DNA from: an uncultured Pelagibacteraceae bacterium
GTDB lineage: Bacteria > Pseudomonadota > Alphaproteobacteria > Pelagibacterales > Pelagibacteraceae
Direction: 5' to 3'
Assembly (NCBI GenBank): GCA_902629535.1
Contig: CACORD010000004.1
Location: 1-55,656 of the forward strand
DNA: 55,656 nucleotides
Shown here: piece after piece, positions 1 through 8,423 of the stretch
Position numbering within the stretch: position 1 is the stretch's first letter
Layout of the letters: every line of letters starts with the position of its first letter
Notes under the pieces: model-generated
The model's database searches: none
Told to the model about the DNA's origin: nothing
The model's input: only the letters and a program-made list of their open reading frames with translations
Made by a program: the position numbers and the translations under genes

Positions 1-1
1 A

Positions 2-1246
2 GTTTCTATAAAAAAGAATGTTACTAACTCTGAAGTAGAAAATTTAGGTGCTGATTGTTACAAAATTATAAAGGAATTAAAAAAATTAAATTTTTTTATA
101 AATTCAGATACAGTAACTAATAAATCAAAAAATTTTGTGGGACATTTTTTGCACGGTATAAAACTTAAATCTTACTTGTTCGAAAAATATAAATCAAAAA
201 AAACTAATAAGGATATAGTTTTAAATATATTTGGTAAAAATATACCAACTATAAATGATCAAGCAAAATTCAATGCGATTGAGGAAGGTACTTTTTATGC
301 TAGAGATTTAGTGTCAGAGCCTGGAAATGTACTACATCCTGATGAATATGCTAAAAGGATAAATTCATTAAAAAAATTTGGTTTGAAAATAAATGTCTAT
401 GATGAAAAAAAATTAAAAAAATTAGGTATGAATACTTTACTTGGAGTTGGTCAAGGAAGTATTAGAGGATCATATCTTGTAACTATGGAATGGAACGGTT
501 TAAAAAATAAATCGAGACCTTTGGCTTTTGTTGGGAAAGGTGTTTGTTTTGATACCGGAGGTATATCTTTAAAACCAGCAAAATTTATGGAAGACATGAC
601 ATATGATATGGCTGGCTCCGCGGTCGTTGTTGGATTAATGAAAAATTTAGCTCTGAGAAAGGCAAAAGTAAATGCAGTTGGAGTTGTCGGTCTTGTGGAA
701 AATATGCCTGGAGGTAACGCGCAAAGACCTGGAGATATTGTTAAGTCTTATAGTGGTAAAACTGTTGAAATATTAAATACAGATGCTGAGGGAAGATTAG
801 TGCTTGCGGATGCAATTACTTATACAGAAAAAAAATTTAAGCCAAGGTTCATTGTAGATTTAGCAACTTTAACAGGTGCAATTATTGTATCACTTGGTTC
901 AGAATATGCAGGACTATTTTCAAATGATGATAAATTATCTAAACAATTAATTGAAGCTGGCAAAAATGTTGAGGAGAAAGTTTGGAGAATGCCTCTAAAT
1001 AAGAATTATGACAAATTAATTGACTCTAAAAATGCTGATATGCAAAATATTAATTATGTTGGTGGCGCAGGATCAACTACTGCTGCTCAGTTTTTACAAA
1101 GATTTATTTTAAATAAAACACCTTGGGCTCATCTAGATATTGCTGGTATGGCTTTTTCTAAATATGGTGGGGCTTTGAATTCAGGTGGTGCAACAGGCTA
1201 TGGAGTAAGGTTGTTAAACAAACTTATAGAGGACAATTATGAGTAA
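2..1246 (+). CDS. pepA: Leucyl aminopeptidase (M17), 5'-truncated by window edge
   Basis: Cytosolic M17 metallo-aminopeptidase that removes N-terminal residues from peptides. The frame is open back to base 2, so the GTG at 137 is not the real start; about 415 residues are visible of a family usually near 500, and the N-terminal domain is partly outside the window. The family signature NTDAEGRLVLADA and the metal/active-site segment GKGVCFDTGGISLKPA are intact. The stop overlaps the ndk start by 8 bp, so the two are probably cotranscribed. The family is certain; the true start is not visible. Confidence 0.95.
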   Translation, partial: VSIKKNVTNSEVENLGADCYKIIKELKKLNFFINSDTVTNKSKNFVGHFLHGIKLKSYLFEKYKSKKTNKDIVLNIFGKNIPTINDQAKFNAIEEGTFYARDLVSEPGNVLHPDEYAKRINSLKKFGLKINVYDEKKLKKLGMNTLLGVGQGSIRGSYLVTMEWNGLKNKSRPLAFVGKGVCFDTGGISLKPAKFMEDMTYDMAGSAVVVGLMKNLALRKAKVNAVGVVGLVENMPGGNAQRPGDIVKSYSGKTVEILNTDAEGRLVLADAITYTEKKFKPRFIVDLATLTGAIIVSLGSEYAGLFSNDDKLSKQLIEAGKNVEEKVWRMPLNKNYDKLIDSKNADMQNINYVGGAGSTTAAQFLQRFILNKTPWAHLDIAGMAFSKYGGALNSGGATGYGVRLLNKLIEDNYE

Positions 1247-1649
1247 TATCGAGAAAACCTTATCAATTATAAAACCTGATGCAGTAGAGAGAAATCTTGA
1301 AAATGAAATTAAGGAAATGTTTAAAAACAAAGGTTTTTTAATTTTAAAAGAAAAAAAAATTCAAATTGAAAAATCAGAGGCTGAAAAATTTTATAAAGTT
1401 CACGAAACTAAACCGTTTTATAACGATTTATGTGATTATTTATCTTCAGGACCTATAGTAGTTATGATTCTTGAAAAAGAAAATGCAGTTTTAGGAAATA
1501 GAGAATTAATGGGAGCTACAAATCCAAAAGAAGCTCTCGATGGCACAATAAGAAAAAAATATGGAATTTCAATTGATAAAAATTCTGTGCATGGATCAGA
1601 TAGTATTGAAAATGCTAAAATTGAAATTGATTTTTTCTTTAAAGACTGA
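1239..1649 (+). CDS. ndk: Nucleoside diphosphate kinase
   Basis: Transfers the terminal phosphate of ATP to nucleoside diphosphates through a phosphohistidine. The 136-residue length is normal for the bacterial enzyme. The active-site motif NSVHGSDS places the phosphorylated histidine at about residue 118, and the N-terminal SIIKPDAV strand is typical. The ATG lies inside the end of pepA (8 bp overlap), implying translational coupling. It converges on purN, whose stop overlaps its 3' end by about 11 bp. Confidence 0.97.
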   Translation: MSNIEKTLSIIKPDAVERNLENEIKEMFKNKGFLILKEKKIQIEKSEAEKFYKVHETKPFYNDLCDYLSSGPIVVMILEKENAVLGNRELMGATNPKEALDGTIRKKYGISIDKNSVHGSDSIENAKIEIDFFFKD

Positions 1650-2220
1650 AAACTTTTAAAATAGCTCTTGGATAAAGTTTATGTTCTTGTTCTAATACTT
1701 TTTTTGCTAAAGATTTTTTGGTTTCATTTTTTGTAATTTTAACTTTTTTTTGAAGTATTATTTTACCAGAATCAAGTTTTGAATTTACAAAATGAACAGT
1801 GCAACCTGAATATTTTTCGTTATTGCTCAAGACTCTCTGATGAGTGTTTAATCCTTTATATTTTGGAAGTAATGAGGGGTGAATATTTAGAATTTTACCA
1901 CTAAATTTAGTGATAAAATTTCTAGATAAAATTTTCATAAATCCTGCCAAACATATCATCTTAATTTCATGCTTTTTCAAAACAGAAAGCACCTGATTTT
2001 CAATTTTATTTTTATTCTCAAAGTTAAACGATTTTTTTTTTATTTTATTTATTTTACCCAGCTTTAAACCTTTAGCTTTAGGGTTATTTGTGATTATCAA
2101 ATTAATAGTAATTGGTGATTTTCTTGTTTTTGAAAATTTTATTAAAGATTTTAAATTACTTCCTTTACCAGAAATAAAAACTGCAGTCTTAATTTTCTTA
2201 TAGCCAGTTAACTTTACCAT
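1639..2220 (-). CDS. purN: Phosphoribosylglycinamide formyltransferase (GART)
   Basis: Third step of de novo purine synthesis: formyl transfer from 10-formyl-THF to GAR. The 193 residues carry the catalytic triad in standard context: Asn and His in NIHPSLLP and Asp in KLDSGKII. The N-terminal AVFISGKGSNLKSL phosphate-binding loop is present. The start overlaps the 3' end of purM by about 23 bp on the same strand, giving a purM-purN operon that supplies and uses consecutive pathway intermediates. Confidence 0.96.
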   Translation of the reverse strand: MVKLTGYKKIKTAVFISGKGSNLKSLIKFSKTRKSPITINLIITNNPKAKGLKLGKINKIKKKSFNFENKNKIENQVLSVLKKHEIKMICLAGFMKILSRNFITKFSGKILNIHPSLLPKYKGLNTHQRVLSNNEKYSGCTVHFVNSKLDSGKIILQKKVKITKNETKKSLAKKVLEQEHKLYPRAILKVFSL

Positions 2221-3226
2221 TAAGACTTACTTTTTTTTTATTTTTAGAAATTTTTCCAATTATATAAGGTTTATATTTTTTTAAAAAAAATTTATTGATT
2301 TTTTTTATTTTATTAGGATTTATTATTAAACAAAATCCAACTCCACAATTAAAAGTTTTAAGCATTTCTCTATCACTAATCTTATTTTTCTTGAGCCAAT
2401 TAAAAATCTTAAGCGGTTTAATCTTATTCAAGTCTATTTCTGCACATAAGTTATCGGGTATAACTCTACTAATATTATCAGCTAGTCCACCACCAGTAAT
2501 ATTAGCACAACCATTTAATAAATTTCTTTTTACAAGATTTAAAATTTCTCTTACATAGATTCTTGTTGGCTTTATTAATTCTTTTTTAAGAAAAGAATTT
2601 TTTTTGATATTTATTTTTTTTACTTTCAATAAATGTCTAACTAGTGAATAACCGTTTGAATGTAACCCACTAGATGGAATAGCCAAGATTAAATCACCTT
2701 TTTTTATTTTATTTTTATTAAGTATTTTTTTTTTATCTGTAACTCCAATTGCAAAACCAGCTATGTCAAATTTACCTTTCTCGTAAGTATCTGGCATTTC
2801 GGCAGTCTCACCACCAACCAAACTACATTGTGAAATATCACATCCCTTAACTATTCCTCGAATTATTGATTTCATTTTTTTTAAATCAATTTTATTTATT
2901 GAAATGTAGTCTAAAAAAAATAAAGGTTTTGCTCCTTGCACAATTAAATCATTTACACTCATAGCAACCAGATCTATTCCTATGGTGTCATATTTTTTTA
3001 GTATGTTTGCGACCTCGATTTTGGTCCCCACACCATCAGTACAAGCCACTATTTTTGGATTCTTTATATCTTTAGGTAAATCTGAAATAGAGCCAAACCC
3101 GCCAATATTAGAGTTCTTTTTATTGCCTCTTTTCTTTGATGAAATACTAGATATGAAACTTATAAATTTATCTGCAGCATTGATATTGACCCCACTTTTT
3201 TTATAGGTAAAGAGATTTTTATTCAT
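2198..3226 (-). CDS. purM: Phosphoribosylformylglycinamidine cyclo-ligase (AIR synthetase)
   Basis: ATP-dependent closure of FGAM to AIR in purine synthesis. At 342 residues it has family length, with the glycine-rich DGVGTKIEVA and VGGETAEMPDTY segments and GGGLADNISRVIPDN in the C-terminal lobe. It is the first gene of the purM-purN pair. Only 23 bp separate its ATG from the divergent gene at 3250, so the two promoters must overlap or reach into coding sequence. Confidence 0.96.
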   Translation of the reverse strand: MNKNLFTYKKSGVNINAADKFISFISSISSKKRGNKKNSNIGGFGSISDLPKDIKNPKIVACTDGVGTKIEVANILKKYDTIGIDLVAMSVNDLIVQGAKPLFFLDYISINKIDLKKMKSIIRGIVKGCDISQCSLVGGETAEMPDTYEKGKFDIAGFAIGVTDKKKILNKNKIKKGDLILAIPSSGLHSNGYSLVRHLLKVKKINIKKNSFLKKELIKPTRIYVREILNLVKRNLLNGCANITGGGLADNISRVIPDNLCAEIDLNKIKPLKIFNWLKKNKISDREMLKTFNCGVGFCLIINPNKIKKINKFFLKKYKPYIIGKISKNKKKVSLNGKVNWL

Positions 3227-3249
3227 TAATATAGATTTTAAATTTAAGT

Positions 3250-4311
3250 ATGTATTATATCAAACGTTTATATATTTTTTTTTCTACTCTAGCTTTAATA
3301 ATATTTTTTTTTTCCACAGAAGCTGTTAGAGCAAAATCTTTTGAAGTCGATAATATTGAAATTTCTCAGCCATTTGAAATAAATTTTGATAAAAATAAAG
3401 TAATTGATTTAGGATTTAAAAATGCTTTTTTTGAATTAATTTATTCTTTAATAAAATCCCCAGATTTTAAAAAAATTGATTCTATCAAACTTAATGAGAT
3501 CAAAAGTATGATTGAAACATTTTCTATCAAAGAAGAAAAATTTATAGATCAGAGATATCATTTAAATTTAGGTGTATCATTTAATAAAAAAAAAATTTTT
3601 AAGTATCTAGAAAAAAAAAATATTTTTCCCTCACGAATTTTAAAAGAAAAATTTTTATTTATACCGATAATAATAAATGAGAATGGAAAAAGTATCTCAA
3701 TTTTTTCAAATAACCCAATTTACGATAATTGGAACGAAACAAACAAACGATTTCAACTAATTAATTATTTACTTCCTTCAGAGGATCTCGAAGATCTAAA
3801 TCTTATAAAAAAAAAATTAGACATTATTGAAACTTATGATTTTAATGAGATTACAAAGAAGTATTTTTTAAAAAATTCTATCATTTCACTTATTTTCAGA
3901 GGAAATAATGAAGTGAGAATTTTAACGAAAATTTATAACGGAAAAAATGAGATAATAAAGAATAACACTTTTAAGAACATAGATATAGACAATGAGATAG
4001 ACTTAAATCTTTTAATAACAAATTTGAAAAATTTGTTTGAGGATACTTGGAAAAAAATAAATGAAATAAACACTTCAATCAAAGTTCCTATAACAATTAA
4101 GATCAAAAATGATGATTTGAAAAAATCTAACAAATTTGAATTATTTCTAACAGAAATAGATCTAGTCAGCGACTATTCTATATTAAAATTTAATAAAGAA
4201 TTTGTATTTTATGAAGTTTTATTTAATGGAACAGTTCAAAACTTTATTAATATAATGAAAAATAAAGAATATAATTTAAACACGCAAAAAAAGGTTTGGA
4301 TGATTGAATGA
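3250..4311 (+). CDS. DUF2066-like secreted protein, function unknown
   Basis: A 353-residue protein with an N-terminal hydrophobic stretch (about residues 8-28, ending near EAVRAKS) that reads as a Sec signal peptide, so it is probably periplasmic. The rest is Lys/Asn-rich alpha/beta sequence without catalytic motifs I recognise. I assign DUF2066 mainly from position: in many proteobacteria a DUF2066 protein lies divergent from purM-purN and upstream of hda, and it does so here. The perM-type permease often found between them is absent. The stop overlaps the next start by 4 bp (ATGA). Family moderately sure; function unknown. Confidence 0.6.
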   Translation: MYYIKRLYIFFSTLALIIFFFSTEAVRAKSFEVDNIEISQPFEINFDKNKVIDLGFKNAFFELIYSLIKSPDFKKIDSIKLNEIKSMIETFSIKEEKFIDQRYHLNLGVSFNKKKIFKYLEKKNIFPSRILKEKFLFIPIIINENGKSISIFSNNPIYDNWNETNKRFQLINYLLPSEDLEDLNLIKKKLDIIETYDFNEITKKYFLKNSIISLIFRGNNEVRILTKIYNGKNEIIKNNTFKNIDIDNEIDLNLLITNLKNLFEDTWKKINEINTSIKVPITIKIKNDDLKKSNKFELFLTEIDLVSDYSILKFNKEFVFYEVLFNGTVQNFINIMKNKEYNLNTQKKVWMIE

Positions 4312-4970
4312 GGGACATAGATCAAACAATAATTAAATTTAATTATGACAAAAATTTTAAAAATGAGGATTTTTATCTTTCTAAAAGTAACAAACATGTT
4401 TTTGATTTTTTAAACATGTGGCCAAAATGGGAGAAAAACTTTGTTAATGTGTCAGGGGAAAAACTTTGTGGAAAAACTCATTTAATGAATATTTTTTTAA
4501 AAAAAAACAAAGGGATCAAGTTTGATGGTAGATATTTAGGAAATGATGATCTAAAAAAAATTAAGATTTATGAAAACATTATAATTGAAAATTTATCTTC
4601 TGATGTTAATGAAAAGTTACTTTATAGTCTTCTCAATTTAGCTGAACAAGAAAATAAATTTATTATTATAACATCAGTAAAACCAGTAGTTAATATCACA
4701 TTCGACCTTAAAGATTTAAAGTCTAGAGCAAAAAATTTTATTTTATTAAATATTGAAAAACCTGATGATGAGTTGATATTTGCTATTATATTAAAAAATT
4801 TATCTGATCGACAAATCTCTATAGATAAGAAATTTATTGAGTATATTATTAGAAGAATAGATAGATCATATAGCAAAATATATGATTTCATATATAAGAT
4901 CGATCAATTAAGTTTAAAAAAAAAAAGATCAATTGATTTTAAAATTATAAAAGAAGTTTTAGGAGAATAA
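4308..4970 (+). CDS. hda: DnaA-homologous protein Hda/HdaA
   Basis: A 220-residue AAA+ protein resembling the DnaA ATPase core without the DNA-binding domain, as expected for Hda, which with the sliding clamp promotes ATP hydrolysis by DnaA. The Walker A region reads GEKLCGKTHL at about residues 46-55. The Walker B region is diverged (IIIENL rather than a canonical DD), which is usual in this family. The C-terminal helical lid ends in a Lys-rich segment. It overlaps the upstream gene by 4 bp and directly precedes aspS. Assignment rests on Walker A, length and the purMN neighbourhood. Confidence 0.8.
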   Translation: MRDIDQTIIKFNYDKNFKNEDFYLSKSNKHVFDFLNMWPKWEKNFVNVSGEKLCGKTHLMNIFLKKNKGIKFDGRYLGNDDLKKIKIYENIIIENLSSDVNEKLLYSLLNLAEQENKFIIITSVKPVVNITFDLKDLKSRAKNFILLNIEKPDDELIFAIILKNLSDRQISIDKKFIEYIIRRIDRSYSKIYDFIYKIDQLSLKKKRSIDFKIIKEVLGE

Positions 4971-6755
4971 TTGAATAAATTTAGAACTCATAAATGTAAT
5001 GAATTAAGGAAAGAAAAAGTTGGAGATGAAGTAACTCTTTCTGGTTGGATAAATAAAAAACGAGATCATGGAAATCTTTTGTTCATAGATTTAAGAGATA
5101 ATTATGGAATTACACAGTGCATTATAGATAAAGAAAATTCCAATTTTAAAATATTGGAAAAAACTCAACTGGAGACAGTAATTAAAATTGATGGAAAAGT
5201 TGTTAAAAGATCAAAGGAGTCAATCAATAAGGATATTGAAACTGGAGAAATTGAGGTAGTGATAAAAAATTTTCAAGTTCTTGGTGAATGTAAGGAACTT
5301 CCTTTACCAGTTTTTACTGACCGTGAGTACGCAGAAGAAATAAGACTGAAATATCGTTTTTTAGATTTAAGAAGAAAAAAAATTCATGAAAATATCATAT
5401 TGAGATCAAAAGTAATTTCATTCATTAGAAATGAGATGAACAAGTTAGGATTTTTAGAATTTCAAACACCAATTTTAACATCCTCAAGCCCTGAAGGAGC
5501 AAGAGATTTTTTGGTACCGAGCAGATTAAATCCTGGAAAATTTTATGCATTACCACAAGCACCTCAACAATTTAAACAATTAGTAATGGTCTCTGGTTTT
5601 GATAAGTATTTTCAAATTGCTCCATGTTTTAGAGATGAAGATGCAAGAGCCGATAGAAGTCCTGGTGAGTTCTATCAATTAGATCTGGAAATGTCTTTTG
5701 TGGAGCAAGAAGATGTGTTTAATGTAATTGAAGAATTATTTATCAACACTTTTAAAAAGTTTTCAAATAAAAAAATATTATTTAATCAATTTCCAAGAAT
5801 CTCTTTTAAAGAGTCAATGGTAAAATATGGAACTGACAAGCCAGATTTAAGAAATCCATTAATTATTAGTGATATCACTGAAATTTTTTTAAGAGAAGAT
5901 GTTTCTTTTGAAATATTTAAGAAACTAGTTAAATCTGGATCTAAAGTCAGATGCATTGTTACAAAAAATACAAAAGATAAACCGCGAAGTTTTTTCGATA
6001 ATATTGATAAATGGGCTAAAGAACAAGGAGCTTCAGGACTCGCTTACTTTACAATTGAAAAAGAGAAAGAAATTTCAGCGAAAGGACCTGTAGGAAAATT
6101 TTTTTCAAAAGACTCACTAAATGAAATAATGATGAAAACCGAAGCAAAAGTAGGTGACAGTATTTTTCTTGCTTGTGGTAAAGTAGAGGAAGTAGAAAAG
6201 ATAACAGCATCAGCTAGAGATAAAATTGCAAAAGATTTAAGTTTAATCGATGAAAACGTTTTTGCATTCTGCTGGATTGTAGATTATCCAATGTATGAAA
6301 TAGATAATCAAACAAATAAAATTAAATTCAGTCATAATCCTTTTTCTATGCCGCAAGGAGATATCAACAAAATTAATTTTAAAAAACCATTAGAAATACT
6401 GGCATATCAATATGATATTGTATGTAATGGAATAGAATTATCCTCAGGTGCGATTAGAAATCATATACCAGATCTAATGTATAAATTATTTGATGTTGCA
6501 GGTTACTCTAGATCTGAAGTTGATCAAAAATTTAGTGGAATGATAAACGCTTTAAGTTATGGTGCTCCACCTCATGGAGGTATTGCGCCAGGAATTGATA
6601 GAATAATTATGTTATTAGCAAACGAAAAAAATATCCGAGAAGTTACAATGTTTCCAATGAATCAAAATGCACAGGATTTGATGATGAATGCACCTTCTAC
6701 TGTAAATGAAAACCAACTAAAAGAGTTAAATTTATCTTTAAAAAGAAAAAAATAA
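4971..6755 (+). CDS. aspS: Aspartyl-tRNA synthetase
   Basis: Class II synthetase of bacterial type, 594 residues: an N-terminal OB-fold anticodon domain, then the catalytic core with the inserted GAD-type domain. Class II motif 2 is seen at FRDEDARADRSPGEFYQLDLE and motif 3 at GGIAPGIDRIIML. Translation starts at TTG directly after the hda stop, with AGGAGA at 4961-4966 as ribosome-binding site. The anticodon domain has RDHG (His about residue 33), the residue associated with non-discriminating AspRS, which would also charge tRNA-Asn for GatCAB. The paralog/ND call is inference. Confidence 0.96.
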   Translation: MNKFRTHKCNELRKEKVGDEVTLSGWINKKRDHGNLLFIDLRDNYGITQCIIDKENSNFKILEKTQLETVIKIDGKVVKRSKESINKDIETGEIEVVIKNFQVLGECKELPLPVFTDREYAEEIRLKYRFLDLRRKKIHENIILRSKVISFIRNEMNKLGFLEFQTPILTSSSPEGARDFLVPSRLNPGKFYALPQAPQQFKQLVMVSGFDKYFQIAPCFRDEDARADRSPGEFYQLDLEMSFVEQEDVFNVIEELFINTFKKFSNKKILFNQFPRISFKESMVKYGTDKPDLRNPLIISDITEIFLREDVSFEIFKKLVKSGSKVRCIVTKNTKDKPRSFFDNIDKWAKEQGASGLAYFTIEKEKEISAKGPVGKFFSKDSLNEIMMKTEAKVGDSIFLACGKVEEVEKITASARDKIAKDLSLIDENVFAFCWIVDYPMYEIDNQTNKIKFSHNPFSMPQGDINKINFKKPLEILAYQYDIVCNGIELSSGAIRNHIPDLMYKLFDVAGYSRSEVDQKFSGMINALSYGAPPHGGIAPGIDRIIMLLANEKNIREVTMFPMNQNAQDLMMNAPSTVNENQLKELNLSLKRKK

Positions 6756-7580
6756 TTATTTTTTACCTTTAAGACTAATTTTAACATCTGATAAATCTAC
6801 CAGATTTTTTTTGTAGTTGTTTCTGACAAATCCTTTGCTTGTTATATCTTTTACTATTTTCAGTAATTGATTTTGTTCATCAGAACCTTTTTCATCTGTA
6901 GATGAAACATCTAAATTACCTATAGATGGAGTATGTGCTAAATCTTCTCTGTTAAGATAAGAAATTGCAAGTTCCCTAAATATATAATCTAAAATTGAAG
7001 AGGCACTTAAGATTCTATCATTACCGTTTACTTTTCCAGAGGGCTCAAATTTAGTACCTATAAACGCATTCACAAACTCGTCTAATGGAACTCCATATTG
7101 AAGACCAAGCGAAACAGCGATAGCAAAATTATTCATTAGAGCTTTAACTAACTCTCCCTCTTTACTTGTATCTATAAAGATTTCCCCAATTTTACCATCC
7201 TCATACTCACCAGTATGTAAATAAACTTTATGATCACCAATAGTTGCTTTCTGGATATAACCTTTTCTTCTATCTGGCATACTAAATCTTTTTCCAGAAT
7301 TATCAGATTTTGCAAAAGATTGAGAAACAATTTTTTCAACATTTGTGTTTTTGTTTTCGCTTTGAGTTTGAATTAAGTCAATTTTTTTATTTTGATCATT
7401 TTTTTTATTATTATGATCAAGACTTTTTGTCTTTCTATTATCTAATTTTACATCCAGAACCTCAAATTTTCCATCGTCTCTTTTTTCAAGATTTTTTAGC
7501 TCTGTCTCATTAATATCATCTAAATAATGATTTACTTTAAAAGTGCATGTATAATAAGTTTCTACAAGATATTTTGACAT
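6756..7580 (-). CDS. Stand-alone C-terminal domain of B12-dependent ribonucleotide reductase (NrdJ/TSCPD-like)
   Basis: A 274-residue protein whose residues about 101-217 match the C-terminal part of class II ribonucleotide reductase: [20 protein letters not shown], then [28 protein letters not shown] and NREDLAH. The catalytic barrel with radical-site cysteines is missing; the only cysteine is near residue 12 (YYTC). So it cannot reduce ribonucleotides itself. Residues about 45-100 are a polar Asn/Lys linker after a short N-terminal segment. It stands alone, convergent with aspS. Function unknown; a regulatory or binding role is possible. Confidence 0.75.
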   Translation of the reverse strand: MSKYLVETYYTCTFKVNHYLDDINETELKNLEKRDDGKFEVLDVKLDNRKTKSLDHNNKKNDQNKKIDLIQTQSENKNTNVEKIVSQSFAKSDNSGKRFSMPDRRKGYIQKATIGDHKVYLHTGEYEDGKIGEIFIDTSKEGELVKALMNNFAIAVSLGLQYGVPLDEFVNAFIGTKFEPSGKVNGNDRILSASSILDYIFRELAISYLNREDLAHTPSIGNLDVSSTDEKGSDEQNQLLKIVKDITSKGFVRNNYKKNLVDLSDVKISLKGKK

Positions 7581-7693
7581 TTTTTTATAATCCTTAAATT
7601 AAATTTGAATTTTGAATCTTTTTACTTATATACATTTACATATTTTAGTCTAATTTAATTTATACAATTAAAAATTGAATTTAAAAATTTTAC

Positions 7694-8053
7694 ATGTTGA
7701 CTTTCTTAAAAAAAATTTTCACTTGGTGGAATCGCGATACATTCGGGACTAGAATCAAAACAATATTGTTTGGTAAATTTATTGGATCAGATGAATATGG
7801 AAATAAATATTATGAGAGTAAAAGAGGAAAAAGGTGGGTAATTTATGCGAGTGAAATTGATGCATCAAAAATTCCAGTTGAGTGGTATTCTTGGATACAT
7901 TTTATGCCAAATAAAATTGAAAATATTCATAAGTTTGAAAAACATGATTGGCAAAAACCTCACCAACCAAATTTGACTGGTACTGACTCAGCTTATTATC
8001 CAAACAAGAACAACAAAGATGCAACTAAAAAAAAATATAAAAGTTGGAAATAA
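7694..8053 (+). CDS. NADH:ubiquinone oxidoreductase accessory subunit, NDUFA12 family
   Basis: A 119-residue homologue of the mitochondrial complex I subunit NDUFA12 (B17.2), found as an accessory subunit in alphaproteobacterial complex I. Diagnostic segments are GNKYYESKRGKRWVIY and VEWYSWIHFM, with the DWQKPHQPNLTGT region at the C terminus. It sits apart from the main nuo operon, next to a DUF2155 gene as in many Alphaproteobacteria. The downstream gene starts 35 bp before its stop. Confidence 0.93.
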   Translation: MLTFLKKIFTWWNRDTFGTRIKTILFGKFIGSDEYGNKYYESKRGKRWVIYASEIDASKIPVEWYSWIHFMPNKIENIHKFEKHDWQKPHQPNLTGTDSAYYPNKNNKDATKKKYKSWK

Positions 8054-8423
8054 ACTAAACCTATTTTTATTTATATATCTATTTATCATATTTATAACAT
8101 TTAAGACTAGTGCTGAAATTAATCTTAATGGAAAAAATACTGATATAAAAATATTAGATAAAATAAGTTCTAAAAATGAGTTGATAAAATTGGTCAATGA
8201 TGAGGAATTTATTTATAAGGATTTAGCAATAAAAAGTATTAAATGCACAGACTCTAAATTTGATGATAATCCTGAGGTAAAGGCATATATTCAAGTAAGA
8301 GATTTAACAAAAAAAGATAGAAATAATGTTTTTGTTTTTAATGGATGGATGTTTTCATCAAGTCCCTCAATAGCACCCTTTGATCATCCAGTTTATGATA
8401 TCTGGCTTGTTAGCTGTTATTAA
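8019..8423 (+). CDS. DUF2155 domain protein, secreted
   Basis: A 134-residue protein with an N-terminal signal or anchor segment (about residues 14-30) and a C-terminal DUF2155 domain recognised by FVFNGWMFSSSPS and HPVYDIWLVSCY. Its function is not established. In many Alphaproteobacteria it lies between NDUFA12 and aat/accC; here the aat gene is missing and its stop directly meets the accC stop (convergent, 4 bp overlap). The ATG at 8019 lies within the 3' end of the NDUFA12 gene, and no alternative in-frame ATG keeps the signal peptide. Confidence 0.82.
   Translation: MQLKKNIKVGNKLNLFLFIYLFIIFITFKTSAEINLNGKNTDIKILDKISSKNELIKLVNDEEFIYKDLAIKSIKCTDSKFDDNPEVKAYIQVRDLTKKDRNNVFVFNGWMFSSSPSIAPFDHPVYDIWLVSCY

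Noticed and set aside
137..139. GTG at 137 as the pepA start
   Set aside because: The frame is open up to the window edge and about 70-90 N-terminal residues of the family are missing, so the start is off-window.
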